A model generated the notes under the pieces. It had not been told where the DNA came from. It did not search any database and worked only from the letters and a program-made list of their open reading frames with translations. A program made the position numbers and the translations under genes. 64,000 nt of DNA from assembly GCA_008508345.1 (NCBI GenBank), contig QNGE01000276.1, positions 81,557-145,556 on the forward strand, read 5' to 3'. The stretch is from Paragonimus westermani. Taxonomy: Eukaryota; Platyhelminthes; Trematoda; Plagiorchiida; Troglotrematidae. Below, piece by piece: positions 23,936-35,608 of the stretch; the stretch's first letter is position 1, and each line of letters begins with the position of its first letter.

Positions 23936-24364
23936 TACGAAATTCTGAGGAAGGATTGTCAATTTCATTGGTCACAAAAAGCCAACCAAGCGTTCGTCGA
24001 GATCCAACGATTGATGAATAAAGGACAGCTGACCCTGAAATTGCCAGTGACTGGACAGAGCTTCGTTGTCGCAACGGATGCGAGTGATGTAGGAGTTGGA
24101 GCGGTACTGAAGCAGGAGGACGGTGTTGTGGAATACGCCAGTCCCGCACTGAGTCCTGCTGAACGAAACTGTTCAACGACAGGGAAGAAATGTTTGGCAA
24201 TCGTATGGGTTTTGGAAAAATGGAGGCCGTACTTGCTCGGCCAACGTTTCCATGTGGAGACTGACCACAAGCCACCGGAGTGGATTAAATCGTCGAAGGA
24301 CCACCGAGGAAGGCTGGCTCGTTGGGCAATATGACTCCAGAAGTGCGACTTCACAATTCACCAT
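23936..24364 (+). pseudogene. Gypsy G1 RNase H domain
   Basis: The segment reads FHWSQKANQAFVEIQRLM (connection), then FVVATDASDVGVGAVLKQ with the first active-site Asp, and ETDHKPPEWI with a later Asp. Between them the family pattern TEKECLAIV is changed to TGKKCLAIV, so the active-site Glu is replaced by Lys. A TGA at 24332-24334 replaces the Trp of the usual RWALWLQ segment. The domain is therefore doubly disabled. Confidence 0.8.
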
Positions 24365-24640
24365 TTGGCCGGAAAAGAGGACTGTGTGCCCGATTTGCTT
24401 TCCCGAACGCAACATCTGGATGAGGTCCACAAGGACGTGACCGAAGTTAACAATATCGAACTGGAGAGTGACCCCGGAAAGTTACAAGCATCCCAGAGAT
24501 TGGATACGACGATCCGGGTGGTGATTGACCGACTCTTCTCGGGAGGACAACCGCCAGAGGACGAGGTGATTCCGAAATTGAAAGCTTCCAGAATGCACTC
24601 CATACCATCGTCAGTCAAACGGACTGACGGAGCGGAACAG
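24365..24640 (+). pseudogene. Gypsy G1 post-RNase H linker and deletion junction
   Basis: The frame reads HLAGKEDCVPDLLSR, the conserved end of RNase H (H.AGK.N..AD.LSR pattern), then a variable linker ending GGQPPEDEVIPKLKASRM. From there it passes within about ten residues to SVKRTDGAEQSHNQ, which belongs near the third catalytic residue of integrase. The integrase zinc finger, first Asp and second Asp are absent. Comparison with copy G2, which keeps that region, supports a deletion near 24590-24610. Confidence 0.7.
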
Positions 24641-25196
24641 TCGCACAATCAAAGAATAGTTGGCTGCGAAAGGGGGAAGCTGGGAAGAAACATTACCGTT
24701 GATTCTGTTGGCCAACCGCTGTTCGCCGCAAGGGACAACGAAAAAGTCGCCATTCGAGCTAATGTATGGGCGCGTGCCACGCTTGCCAGTCGATCAGGAG
24801 ATTGGTTTATGGGGAGACCGACGGATGAGCGCGCGTGAATTAGCGAAAGCTCGGAGATCTGCCGACCGAAACTTGAAAAAAACACAAGAAGCTTCTAAGG
24901 AGCAATCGACTGCGAGGTTATCGGGTCGAAGGGCTGTGTTTGAACCTGGTTCTAAGGTTAAATGCCGAGACCGACGGAGCGCGAGGGCAACAGGACCCGG
25001 ATCTATGAAGTTGCTGGCAAAGTGGAGGGGACCGTATGTGGTAGTTGAACGTCGTGGCCCAGTGTATTTGATAAAGAATGCGGAAGTCAACATCGAGTGC
25101 ACGGAAGTCAGCTTTTTAAATGGCACTACACTCCCATCAGAAGAGATTGCACACCAGATGTGTCAACAGCACCGAGGCCGGCACGCAGATTGTTGA
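24641..25196 (+). pseudogene. Gypsy G1 integrase C-terminal part with GPY/F-type module
   Basis: After a frameshift near 24660 the frame reads WEETLPLILLANRC and SPFELMYGRVPRLPVD, the standard end of the Gypsy integrase core. A basic helix region (LAKARRSADRNLKKTQEA) follows, then KLLAKWRGPYVVVERRGPVY, which is a clear GPY/F module. The frame continues to a stop at 25194-25196. This module normally helps integrase bind DNA; without the catalytic core it can do nothing here. Confidence 0.78.
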
Positions 25197-25258
25197 GAGA
25201 ACGAAGAGAACCTGGACGCCTTTTGTTACGACCGGAACAATCTTTGCATGGGGACGAG

Positions 25259-25624
25259 TGTAGTGAGGACAGACGGTTGTACCATACTACTTACACCACT
25301 TTTCGGTAGCAGCATGGATCTAAATGACCGCGGGATAAATACGGGAGAGATACGGGAAGGATCATTGGTGAGCAGCATCACGTACAATGGCTTTCGCCGC
25401 ATGACGGAACTGAGACATGGTGTCCAAATCGTCTGGGGCATCGTCAGATGCGTGTGGTGTGCAAATGAGTGATTCTGTTCGTAGTCCCGTTGAGAGGCAT
25501 AAGTAATGTATTGGTTTCCCCAACTAAACAACTTTTGTGCCATCCGTCTTCTGGGTCCACAACACTTCGTTCTTATGAAGACATCACTGTGTTAGGCCTC
25601 CCGACCACCTCGTATGTGACTACA
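25259..25624 (+). repeat. probable 3' LTR of Gypsy copy G1
   Basis: A segment starting TGTAGTGAGGAC and ending TGACTACA follows a purine-rich run (GCATGGGGACGAG), as expected after a polypurine tract. The TG...CA ends fit an LTR, but there is no second copy in the window to compare, so the right end is a guess. Confidence 0.35.
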
Positions 25625-28600
25625 AACTACGTCTCATAAGATGTAGACTGAGCACACTCACGAGGAATGTGTGCAAATTGGTGAAATGCTTGGAATTATG
25701 AAAGTGTTTGGAAGTCTTTTGTAACAGAAAAACTGATGAAATTCTCGCATTTTTGTTGAGTAATACGTAACGGAAAAAGCTTCCACATCTGTTAATAGTA
25801 GGCATACATTTCAATGAACTACGAATTTTTAGTAGCAACTCTTACTTTCTTGAAGTTAAGGTTAAAATTATCCACACACATTTTACGCCTGCGCATTTTT
25901 GTTGAACTGATTGCGGTTGAAATAACATAAACGTTTAAATAATGTATTGTGTTGTAATGTTCATTTGTTTTAACAAAAATAAATTGTCCAGTTCAAAAAC
26001 TCACGGAGAGTTTGTAAAATTTATTAGTCGTACAGGTAGCACCGGAACATGTTCAACTATCGTTTTCTGTTCAGTGTGTCCAAATGTTTTAAATCACTAA
26101 CTAGTAGACAGGGTTCGTGAACTAGTTTGCCTCACACCCTCTCCACTGCAAACTGTACCAGGGAACACCTTTTCATTGATACAGTTAACACCAACAAAAT
26201 GAATTACTCAATCTTCGTTTAACTGTCCTAGGTAACGAGAACAAAAACATGCACTGATTGAGATCTACAGAGCAAGGAAACTACATTATCCGTAATTCGA
26301 CGAAGGCAGAGAGGGTATGTCTCGTACACGCATCGGTCACATGGGCCTGACACCTACTCGACTAAATCACATGAATTAACGCATTTTAAGGAAAAGCATT
26401 CTGTGAATTATTTTGTTACTACGTTGTACAAACCTAGAGCTTTCGTCACTAACCACGCAACCGTTAGTATACCGTAGATAATCGCAAAAGGTTGACGACA
26501 TTTCCTCAGAACGGTATGTTTTCATGAATAAACTAATAATTTGGGCCAGAAAACAAACGGAATGTTTACAATAGACAAGTGATCTCAGTAGTTACCGATA
26601 GAGAATAACCAGTTAGGTATTGCCTCTTCCGAATTACTGTTTTTGGTTGACCATATGGTTAGGTAAGTTTCATCAGTCAGTCTGCACTACTCGGAGTCTT
26701 ATATCTGACTAAAACGTAGAGTTGGAAACTTTTCAATTTTACAGTCTATGTTGGCATGTCTTGACACTGACGTCTGAGCAAATTGGTGCAATTTTTGAGT
26801 TTTCGTCTCAGTTTTGCAATTCTCTGTGCTGTGTGATGACTGGTTCATGGCACGTGATTCTCCAGGACAAGTGCACGAAACACGTGATCTCACCTTGGAT
26901 TGCACAGCTGTCCTCTCGTCAAATTCGTTGTGTGGTTTCTGTTTTCCATGTTATCATCAATAGTTAATAGAAATACACATATACGACGGACGTTATGGAA
27001 AACGAAACGTATCGGCAGCCATCTGGTAGTGTCCAAAACGGTAGTTCTTCCTGATGAACAGTTTCATGTTAACAACACAGATGGCCAGTGGAAGACAACG
27101 CAAGTTCAAGAGCCAGATGTGTACATTAGACAAAACTGCGACATAAGACGTTTTCGTCTCTTGGTCAGGCCTAGAGAAATAAGCGGGTGCCAAATTTACA
27201 CGATGCTTTCGTACATCTTCTAATGACAATGTTGTGTGCAGTCAAACGACATTATGAACTTCGTAAGCTAAAGCACACATAGATGCAAGCGATATCTCAA
27301 CAACTTCTTCCGAACACGGTGTAATGTACAAGGAGTTCGCGTCCTGAAAACCAAGGCAAAGTGGATGGCTTATCCCGGTGCAGCTAGTAATGCACTCAGT
27401 CAGTTGGCCACCTTGTAAAAGATTAGAAAAACAATTAGCTCCACACAGTTTACACTGGTCCTTTAGTACAGCCAACGATAAACTGTGAAGATAAGTTTAG
27501 AGACAAATTCAAAGTCAACAGGTCAGTGTGCATTGACGGTGATCGCATCCGACTTGTATATCTGATAACCATATTAGGGGAAAATATAATGATGAAGAAA
27601 GACAGATGGGAACAGGTTGGCAAGTGATTTGGATCCTAAGCTTGATGTTCAAAGCGAAAATACAACATGGTCTGGATCAGAAACGCTACCGGAAGATCTC
27701 TGCAAAACGCTGTATGACTTCGGAAGGGCATCGTGTGGTCAGGACAAGTGCAAAACCAGGGTCGGGAAGGTCAACAAGGAAATTTACTGTCTTCATATAT
27801 TTCCTTGTGGGGACTAGATTACAGGAAGTCCGAGTTTTACGAGAAACATCCTTCGGTGAATTAATTGTTTAATGAATTATTTGGTGTTCAGTTTCTCCAT
27901 GACAAAATACCACAAAAGTTTCGCAGTTGGAAAAAAGTGCTTTCTGCCCTAATAACCAAATGTGACTGAGACAAAAGGTGAACAGAGCCGCTTGTGAAAA
28001 TAGGGTGTGTCTGCAGAGCCTTCACAACGAACACAAAACTATCGTACCGAACTACTGAAGGTGGCCAACGGAAATTTACTGAAACAACGTAACGGTGTAT
28101 ACTGTTGGTTGTACTGTTGGAACTCCGCTTGTTGGGAGATGTCAAACTACAAGAGAAAAGTGGATGATCCAGAGTTTTTTCGAAGTACAAGCATATAAAG
28201 ATCACATAAGACGAAACCTGACGCTGTTTCGTTTGCTAACCATCATGATTACGGTCTGGGCCTCCTTGATAACGTACTCAAGCTAAACGTTACAAAACCA
28301 TGGTTGACTGTGGTAAGTGGTAGCAATTTTAAAATATCTCTACTATTCAAACATCTTGAACATTTTGTTGGGACAGGCAAACTTTAGGCATCATTGTGGC
28401 TCGGAAGGAGATCCTAAATGGATTGGTGTATACACTAGGGGGGGGGTGATAATCCTCAGCAGCGAAGACCCAGCACACAATAGGGCACCATCGACTATCG
28501 CCTCAGAAACAGAAGAACTGATGACTGCAAAGACGTCGTTACATAGTGAGCTTTCTGGGCGGTCAGAGCACGAGAATAAACAATAACTCATGCGTTTTAA

Positions 28601-29351
28601 AAATTTCCAACAAGATGCTCATAAACTTTTGGAGTTGCACAGTATTGCTGGAAACGCGATTACTTTACTGTATCCAAATCGCAATTTGGGTTGCTTTTGC
28701 AACCTGTACGAGACGGTTTCCATCTTACAGTCAACAATGTAAGAGATAAGTATAGCAGAGTTTGAATTAGGTCAACTGAACCGCATAACATAACTGGGAG
28801 TTGATTTCACTGGAACAGTAAAAGCGGCCGTACATATGAGGTAGATTTAGATCAGTGGAAAACTGGAATAGTTAATACAAATCAACCACAATTCATTTAT
28901 CACACCAGCTACAAACGGACGGTATGAAAACGTTCAGGCCTGAAAATACAACAGACGAACGTGAAAATGTCAGTTGGTTAAAATTTTGAAATGCATTCAC
29001 GCGATGCTAATTAACCCGTTACATTGGTCTGTTTCTCCCGAATAAAACAATCAATGCTCAGTTAGCCGCCCGTCAATCAGCTGAAGAGTTCGCTGATGGT
29101 AGTGTCAAGTGATGTGTTGGAAACACTCCACCCCCATCAGGCCTAATTACTGTGTTAACTTTCAATCGCTGTCGCATGTGAGCCATGGCCAGGTCGCCCT
29201 ATCACTTCACCTGCTGCCTGTTAGCTCCGGTAGCAAATCCAGCGATTGCGGTTTTTTAGTCAGATCAAGATCTCCAGTTTAATTAGACTTGTTGTGTTTC
29301 ATTTTAGGTTGTTGTTGAGTTGCAGAAGATTTGGTGGTTATCACGTTAAAT
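25625..29351. other. mostly unassigned DNA
   Basis: No repeat family recognised. Weak coding-like pieces are a 66-codon cysteine-containing frame at 27617-27817 (ends HIFPCGD) and an open piece ending at 28312 on a GTG|GTAAGTGG donor-like site. A more GC-rich block at about 29085-29260 has no assignable motif. A 9-base G run lies at 28438-28446. Confidence 0.35.
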
Positions 29352-29427
29352 ACTACCTACATTTCTGATGAGTAGTCGGGGATTTGGTTTATTTTCAAGT
29401 TGACCATCACTCACATTTGATCGTATT

Positions 29428-29463
29428 GTTCGCATTCAGATAGACTTTCCAGCCAGCCTCTTT
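29428..29463 (+). repeat. left inverted arm of copy B, abutting the gap
   Basis: 36 bases ending CCAGCCTCTTT. It is the exact reverse complement of 29766-29801. Confidence 0.9.
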
Positions 29464-29657
29464 NNNNNNNNNNNNNNNNNNNNNNNNNNNNNNNNNNNNN
29501 NNNNNNNNNNNNNNNNNNNNNNNNNNNNNNNNNNNNNNNNNNNNNNNNNNNNNNNNNNNNNNNNNNNNNNNNNNNNNNNNNNNNNNNNNNNNNNNNNNNN
29601 NNNNNNNNNNNNNNNNNNNNNNNNNNNNNNNNNNNNNNNNNNNNNNNNNNNNNNNNN
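29464..29657. other. assembly gap (194 N)
   Basis: Run of N inside copy B. Because inverted arms flank it, the missing bases are probably more reversed body followed by a forward head, as in copies A, C and E. Frames that seem to cross it carry no information. Confidence 0.98.
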
Positions 29658-29765
29658 GTTGCCTCATGATTGGAATGTCCGGAGTTCAAATCCCGGCCGT
29701 GGCAAGGATATGCACTACTGACGAGCTCTAATGAGAGCGAAACTCGAGTCTAGTGCTTGTTTTCG

Positions 29766-29801
29766 AAAGAGGCTGGCTGGAAAGTCTATCTGAATGCGAA
29801 C
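29766..29801 (-). repeat. right inverted arm of copy B
   Basis: 36 bases, exact reverse complement of 29428-29463. Its final AC is shared with the start of the 13-bp target duplication. Confidence 0.9.
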
Positions 29802-30017
29802 TACCTACATTTGTTTGTAGCTTTTCATCCGCACCAATTTTCCTGTCAGTTGTTTTCGGAACTTGACAATGGACTCACGTTTATTTATGATTAGAGCTCG
29901 TAAAGAGTGCAATTGTTTACGATGGCTGGGTTTTTAACTTCAACCCTGCCCATGGGAAACAGTTATGTGGACCACAGTGGCAGTAACTCAAATTGTACAC
30001 CATTAAATTATCTAATC

Positions 30018-30106
30018 GGAATGCTTACCCAGTCTTACTTGTGAGTAATAATCCGGGGCAGGAGACCAAATTCTGGTCGTGGCGTGTATTATCATCAGCA
30101 ATTAAG
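30018..30106 (+). repeat. diverged tRNA-like short-repeat fragment (G)
   Basis: ATGCTTACCCAGTCTTACTT, then ACCAAATTCTGGTCGTGGCG, parallel the GTTAACACGGTTGCCTCATG and TTCAAATCCCGGCCGTGGCA segments of copy A. Confidence 0.4.
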
Positions 30107-30914
30107 TACGTAACATACCTTTATGGGACAGCTCACTCGTTAAAACATACCTGTTAATTGTAATAACACGTACTTTGCACAGTTGCATTGTTTATATTTA
30201 GAAAATTTCATATGTTGAGTTTGACTGCCGTATGGTCTGAATGTATAACCAGGCTTGTTAGATTAGACTATAAAATTGATAGATTTAATTGACTCTCTGA
30301 CAATCGTATTTTATGGTCATTTTACTAGGATGCACGATCTGGCGCGAAGATGTCCGATAGATTGACCTACATGCGAAACAAAATTACGAGCGACGTTGAC
30401 CATAGCCAGAGGGCCATTTCACGTTAATTCCACCCACTGAAGACGTTAGAAATTGATATATTTGCTAACCATTCTATGTTCACAAATAATGCAAGATTAT
30501 AAAAAATAACGAATGTGATAAAACTGAGAAGTGAACACGCATTTGCTGAAACGTGACCACATGATGAGATTATTCATTGGTTTACAATGCTTTTTTTCGA
30601 GGATTCGTAGGTAACTTCATAAGATTATGAACTGGTCCAGGAAAAAGACTACCAGTTTTAAATTATAATTCACGGTTTCAGCTCAACCCAAACTGTTACA
30701 CTTATTCAATGCGTAAAGTAGTGATTAGCTACATTACTGACGAAGTGGTATTGAAGTGGTGAGCAAAAAAGACTGTCATTAAACACTGCTGGGAAATAGT
30801 GGGGGATTTAACTGATGCATGTTGTGAATCATTCACAAATGTTTATAACTTTTGCATTCCCCAGACTTTTATGCAAATCATTCTCAATGAAAAGATACAC
30901 CAAACCTTAGGTTG

Positions 30915-31045
30915 GTCCTTGTTGTTGTAAATCATGTGCTTGCAACGACAACGATCCTAACTCCGACCACGGTTTCTTGAGGTAACTGTACTGACCACTA
31001 TGCCATGATTTCACAGTATGGACGACCGGCTTCCCATACGTATAA
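30915..31045 (-). repeat. diverged tRNA-like short-repeat fragment, reverse (H)
   Basis: The reverse strand reads CCGGTCGTCCATACTGTG, GGCATAGTGGTCAGTACAG, TTACCTCAAG and GTTGTCGTTGCAAG. These correspond in order to the head, A-box, middle and post-B-box parts of copy A. Confidence 0.5.
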
Positions 31046-31411
31046 TTTCGGCCACAGTCGCCTGTAAGTAATACTCATATAGTCCGTGGAGCATTTGAAC
31101 TCTAAGGCTTCAATGTGCCATACAAGAATTTGATGATGTACAATCCAACTTGATTTGTTCTTCGTTTTTTAAGTACACAGAATCCTCATAATAGGTTTGA
31201 AAGTTTAACCCGAACGTCAGAGATTGTCAGATGATTCAGTGTTTTCGTTCTGACATGATTTACAAACTAGCAAGATGGTAACACATCAAATGATGTCAAA
31301 TGGAAATCAGTTATCACATGAAAGATGCCTAAGTAGTAAATGTCACGGTAATCGTGCGGTCAATTTTATTTGTTTTTGTGTAACGAAGAGAACGTTGATT
31401 TTTCGTGTCAG

Positions 31412-31476
31412 ACATGATACACTTTATCAAATTCTCTGTTAGACTATGCAACAAAAGTTTTGAACGAACCTACAAG
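31412..31476 (+). CDS. weak candidate exon
   Basis: A 65-nt open piece lies between a pyrimidine-rich acceptor (TTGATTTTTCGTGTCAG) and an AAG|GTATGC donor. It ends in phase 0, compatible with a join to 31987. The peptide includes MIHFIKFSVRLCNKSFERTY. A piece this short is often open by chance. Confidence 0.15.
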
Positions 31477-31986
31477 GTATGCGCTGTGACAAATCATCTA
31501 CAGATGTCCGATGTCAATTTCACCATTGCTATCCCCGTTCATTTCCAATCAATCACTGTGTTAATTTGTTGTCATGCTGTCCATTGGAATTTGCGAATTG
31601 ACTTGATTATCTCACAGCCTGTTTTTCATTTTTGTTATTCAGATAATTTTATTATTTGTATAGTCAGATGTGAAAAAGGGAACGAAAAGTTTTGCAAACC
31701 AAACACGTTTGATGCGTTGGGTGAAATTGGACGAAACTGGAAATAACTCTTAGCTGGCCAGTACCTGACAGGAAATGGATTTGTATGTTGCTTGAATTTC
31801 ACTGCACATTCATGCAGTCTGTACTCTTCCTAACTATAACCCCTCATTCAGAAATAACAAAGTAGCTTTTGTCATCCATTTGTCCAGTTAAACATGAAGC
31901 GACGAAGCAGTTTGTGTTACTGTCGGGGCTTCAACTTTAGAAGCCTGCAAGAGACGGCTTTCCACTAACAAGAAATCTGAGCTTAG

Positions 31987-32149
31987 AGTAACTTGGAGGA
32001 AGTCTCTTGCTTCTTGTGGACTAAACTGGAATTTTCTCGTGAAACCTTTCGTTCAGATGTCCCCAATCAATGGAGTTGGCTGGAGAATTTCTTCAGAAAT
32101 TCAGTGATTGAAGCTGATGAGGAATCCTTAAGATTACACGTTAGACAAT
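31987..32149 (+). CDS. candidate exon of an unidentified host gene
   Basis: A 163-nt piece is open in one frame, from a TTAG acceptor-like site at 31983-31986 to a CAAT|GTGAGT donor at 32150. The peptide is acidic and looks globular (SNLEEVSCFLWTKLEF, then WSWLENFFRNSVIEADEESL). The frame is closed by stops just outside both proposed splice sites, which fits an exon. The upstream pyrimidine tract is poor; a better acceptor lies inside at 32056. No family recognised. Confidence 0.25.
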
Positions 32150-32445
32150 GTGAGTGAGCGTTTGTCTATAGTGATTCTATCTCTCTTACGTAATGGGTGT
32201 GATGATGATGTAATGCTTGAGACAAGTTTTCTAAACGTTTGTCACAGCTGGTCCAGTCATGATCGTGGGAACGTAACAGCAAACTGGCCAGTCAAGATTC
32301 AAGACGCTTGTCTCCCAAGGGCAATACTAAACAGTGTTGTTTCTCCATAAATATAAGTACGGTTCCCCAATAAATTGACACTTTTTGGTGCCGTTCAACC
32401 CGTCGTTGATCCAGTTTTCTTGATTCATTAGCCCACTACGTGAAC

Positions 32446-32555
32446 GTGATTAACTAGATTGCTTCATGAAAACATACACGGAGTTCTAGTGTCAGTCGTG
32501 GCGAGAACAGGTATTCCTGGTGAGCTGCAACAATAGTGAAACTCGAGCATAATTA
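32446..32555 (+). repeat. diverged tRNA-like short-repeat fragment (I)
   Basis: GTGATTAACTAGATTGCTTC, GGAGTTCTAGTGTCAGTCGT and ATAGTGAAACTCGAGCA parallel the A-box, B-box and body of copy A in forward order. Confidence 0.5.
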
Positions 32556-34330
32556 TTTATGTTGAACAGTGACTTTGAGACTTTGAAAACTTTAGTCGTT
32601 GATATGTGTTAACTGATGATTTTCAACACATCCATGTCTACGAGTTTGGATGAATTTGTTTTACTGGATGGCGAAACACGTTACACTACATGGGAATCGT
32701 TGAAAATTTACAGATCACAGAAAACTTAAAATAATCATGTGCATTTAAATCTCTTTTGGGTAATAATGAGAATCATAGAATAGTGGAAAGGTAAAAACAG
32801 CTTTGTTTCAAAATCGATAGCAAATTTGGAAACATGAAGCAGAATAAGGCTAAGCTAATCGGAATGATGGGAGCGAAGTGTGTTACGGATACGACAGTCA
32901 GACATGAAGGATGCAAACTTTGACGGGGAATAAATTGCTAACATTGGTACTGGGTGTCCTGTATCGTGTCACCCTCGACCCGATAGCCAAGGTTGATGTT
33001 GGCATCGCGTATTTCTGCACCATGTCTTCGTTTAACACCAAGTTTTGACGGAGATGTTACGATATTTCCAGTCAGGTTGTATACAGCTTAATATCGGAAT
33101 GTAGTTGCATGCATTATGGGCGCGTTAGACCTCGAGAGTGATTTCAGAGAGTATACATTACGGTAATTGTACTGATCATGTCTCAGAATATAAAACAACT
33201 GATGTGACCTCCTGTGGGTCGAGTTAAGATAGTCTGTGACAAGTTGAAAATACAGGAACAAATAAGTTTGCTTAATCGGTCATCCTGAAGTGTGTACTGA
33301 GCGAAATATCTGTTAGATGACAGACTTTACTCACCAGAAATGGTTTACAAACCTGAACTTTGAGATCGAAACAAAGATATAGCAGTGGGTTGAACATAAA
33401 TGAAATGTTGTCTGACTGGAATGTCACAAACAACCGAGATGATAAATTTCTACTGAGGTCATCAAGACGCAGACAGGCAATAATCTTTGGTCTCCTCTAA
33501 AAAGATCGTTCCGTAGCCTAGACTGGGGACGGCGGTCGCCAATTTTGTCCCCTAAAATCGTCCAACACGTGACACGAACATGTGGATTGTGAACACACTG
33601 TTTCGTAAACATGTGAACAAGAGTTACACGGTTTACAATTACAAGTAAGTGAGCTAATGGTGAGCTCAAACAGGAATGGGACTAGCATCTGTTGTCTATT
33701 TTCGAAACTGATCTCTCGAAGGCGGTTCATCTGCTTTCGAAAAAATGTCCAAGCGGTATTTAAACTACGACAATCCGGGTCTTGACTCGGAGTTAACTCT
33801 GACAACAGCTATACGTAGGTTGGATAACTCTTAAAAGAAAGTCTCATGAAAAAAGTGGTAAATATCGCGATTTGAGCAGCGTTCAAATGTAAACACTACT
33901 CCGCCCCTTTAGACAAAAGATGAACTGGGCTGTTGGATATTCTGCTTAAGGAGTATCCATACAAAGCCAACGTAGTGTTGTCAAGGCTCACAGACATGGT
34001 GAAATCAATCAAGTCTATAATTGGATTTGAAACGAACAGAGTTTATTTATCATTAAGTGTGAGACGCTTGTATGTACGTATCGAAACACATTAGTCTCGT
34101 TAAAAGAACCAGTTGTCACGGATGCAAGCGGTTTACTATGCACTGATGATTTAATTTTTCTGTTCAATCACTGAGCAGCAGACTAATCAAAATAAGCAAA
34201 ATAGACAAAGTCGCATCAAGTGAATTCATTTCAGTCAACTAATTGAATGTAATCAGTTTAGTGGCCCATTTATTCAAATTCAGACGTCGAGAATCCATGT
34301 ATGAAACTGTTTCTTACTTCGTTGTTACAG
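32556..34330. other. no firm feature
   Basis: Short open pieces occur (for example 32670-32735 and 33570-33644, the latter ending on an ACAA|GTAAGT site), without motif support. Confidence 0.3.
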
Positions 34331-34399
34331 AGCCGCGTGTTTTCAATATGTGGTGCTCTTCTCTTCAGAAAATACCCAAGAGGTTGCCAAGTGTTGCGC
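34331..34399 (+). CDS. candidate small exon
   Basis: A 69-nt piece with a strong acceptor (CTGTTTCTTACTTCGTTGTTACAG) and a GCGC|GTAAGA donor. It is open in phase 0 at both ends (starts SRVFSICGALLFRKYPRG). The frame also stays open beyond the donor to 34576, so the donor is not proved. Confidence 0.22.
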
Positions 34400-35575
34400 G
34401 TAAGAATTCCGAGGCTGTTGCACATCAGTTTTGCTGAACGGTATGCACTTTTGAAGGCCTCTCCACAGAAATTTCGTAGGCTTGCAACCATACCTTTAAC
34501 GTTGAAAATAACAGTAGGCAATCAGAAAAAGCCATTCCTTAATCGATTTGACAAGTACCGGAGATACTTCTGCTGACAATGAGAAGCATATGGTGTTGTT
34601 CCCGTGTTTGAAAGTTAACAAGCTTACTTTGATTTCCACTGAATTATTTTCAAGTAATTAAACAATACTTTGGATTCCTTCCAGGACCAGTAGACACGAA
34701 ACCGTGTGTTTTATTTGCGTTCTCTTCGATTCCCTCTTGTTCATGTCACTACAACGTACTGAAATGACTGCGAAAGTTTCAGTCATTTTGTACACGTTTT
34801 ACTCATGAAAACAACTTCCAACTTATCGCTGCTTAACGCTTGTTTTTCGGCCAATGTTAGCTATCTGTGAGCAAATTGGTATTTTGCACTTTACTGGAAA
34901 CTGAGCTCACTAGAGTTTGTAAAGTTTACGATCCATACTCATTGAGCATCCCGAACCCCTTCTGACCAGCTTGTTACCAAACGATTACTGTTTGGTATTC
35001 TTGTTCTTCAGGTTACATTATAAACTGATAAACTTTGTGGTCCGTTCAGGACAGCATCTAACTGATCACGCAAAATAAGACTCTATCGATTGTGCTCTGA
35101 ACAGAACTATGACTTCGTTCTGGTCAAACACAAAATTGGGGTTGGCTTACTGAAGTTTTGTGGTACATACGGATGACTAATATACACTCACCGTCCAGAA
35201 GATTTCCAAACCTTTTGTGCGTGCGTGGCTCTGAATGTTATGCAATGGGAATGCTTCGTTTAGGCTACACTAAATCGTTGTGAGTAAACCTGAAACGTAA
35301 CAGCAAACTTGACTTAATCTATTCTACTGGTCATCAACGCAGTGGGTTTGCTTACTGAAGGGATGATTGCCGTGTGGTTCACGAGAATTGCTCTCCATTA
35401 AAACCATTTTGGTATACAATGTTCACCATTTTTTACAACCTGACAACTGTTTGTGGTACTTGGTGTTATACCATGTGTTGTTATCTTCCCCAATCTAAAA
35501 AACCATTGTTTTTCCACGCTGAGTAAACAAGCTCACAATGAACATGCATCTTTGTGTGTATTTTGTTTCTCTCAG
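34400..35575. other. no recognised feature
   Basis: Possible intron between two phase-0 candidate exons; no repeat or motif seen. Confidence 0.3.
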
Positions 35576-35608
35576 GAATTGGTGTCAACAATTGTTCATA
35601 CCCAGCAG
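35576..35608 (+). CDS. candidate micro-exon
   Basis: 33 bases between a very strong acceptor (TTTTGTTTCTCTCAG) and a CAG|GTAGGA donor, phase 0 at both ends, peptide ELVSTIVHTQQ. Splice-signal quality is the only evidence. Confidence 0.2.

Larger units (their letters stand above)
22985..25624 (+). mobile_element. Ty3/Gypsy retrotransposon copy (G1), internally deleted
   Basis: This copy carries the pre-RT spacer, reverse transcriptase, RNase H, the integrase tail and a probable 3' LTR in canonical order. Gag and protease are absent upstream. The integrase zinc finger and the first two-thirds of the catalytic core are deleted, leaving only the end of integrase. At least two frameshifts and three in-frame stops make it inactive. 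It is distinctly GC-richer and better preserved than its relative at 5.6-8.0 kb and than the DNA around it, so it is the younger insertion. The left end is placed where Gypsy-like protein similarity begins and is approximate. Confidence 0.82.
29365..29799. repeat. fold-back tRNA-like short retroelement (copy B), interrupted by gap
   Basis: Flanked by a perfect 13-bp direct repeat ACTACCTACATTT (29352-29364 and 29800-29812). It opens with the reversed tail (CTGATGAGTAGTCGGGGATT) and continues into reversed body up to the assembly gap. After the gap it resumes in forward orientation from GTTGCCTCATGATTGG through the B box to TCTGAATGCGA. Thus the body is present in both orientations. The forward part is nearly identical to copy A. 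Confidence 0.82.

Noticed and set aside
23904..25126. Several 80-130 codon minus-strand frames under the Gypsy copy
   Set aside because: They are antisense shadows of the GC-richer pol region on the plus strand.
27606..27872. Cysteine-containing frame that looked like a small secreted protein
   Set aside because: No signal peptide, two overlapping frames are open, and no family is recognised.
29407..29689. Two minus-strand frames of 86-92 codons
   Set aside because: They consist mostly of N from the assembly gap.
32150..32350. 67-codon frame directly after a GTGAGT site
   Set aside because: It starts on the proposed donor itself and is out of frame with the candidate exon before it. Kept as chance unless RNA shows otherwise.
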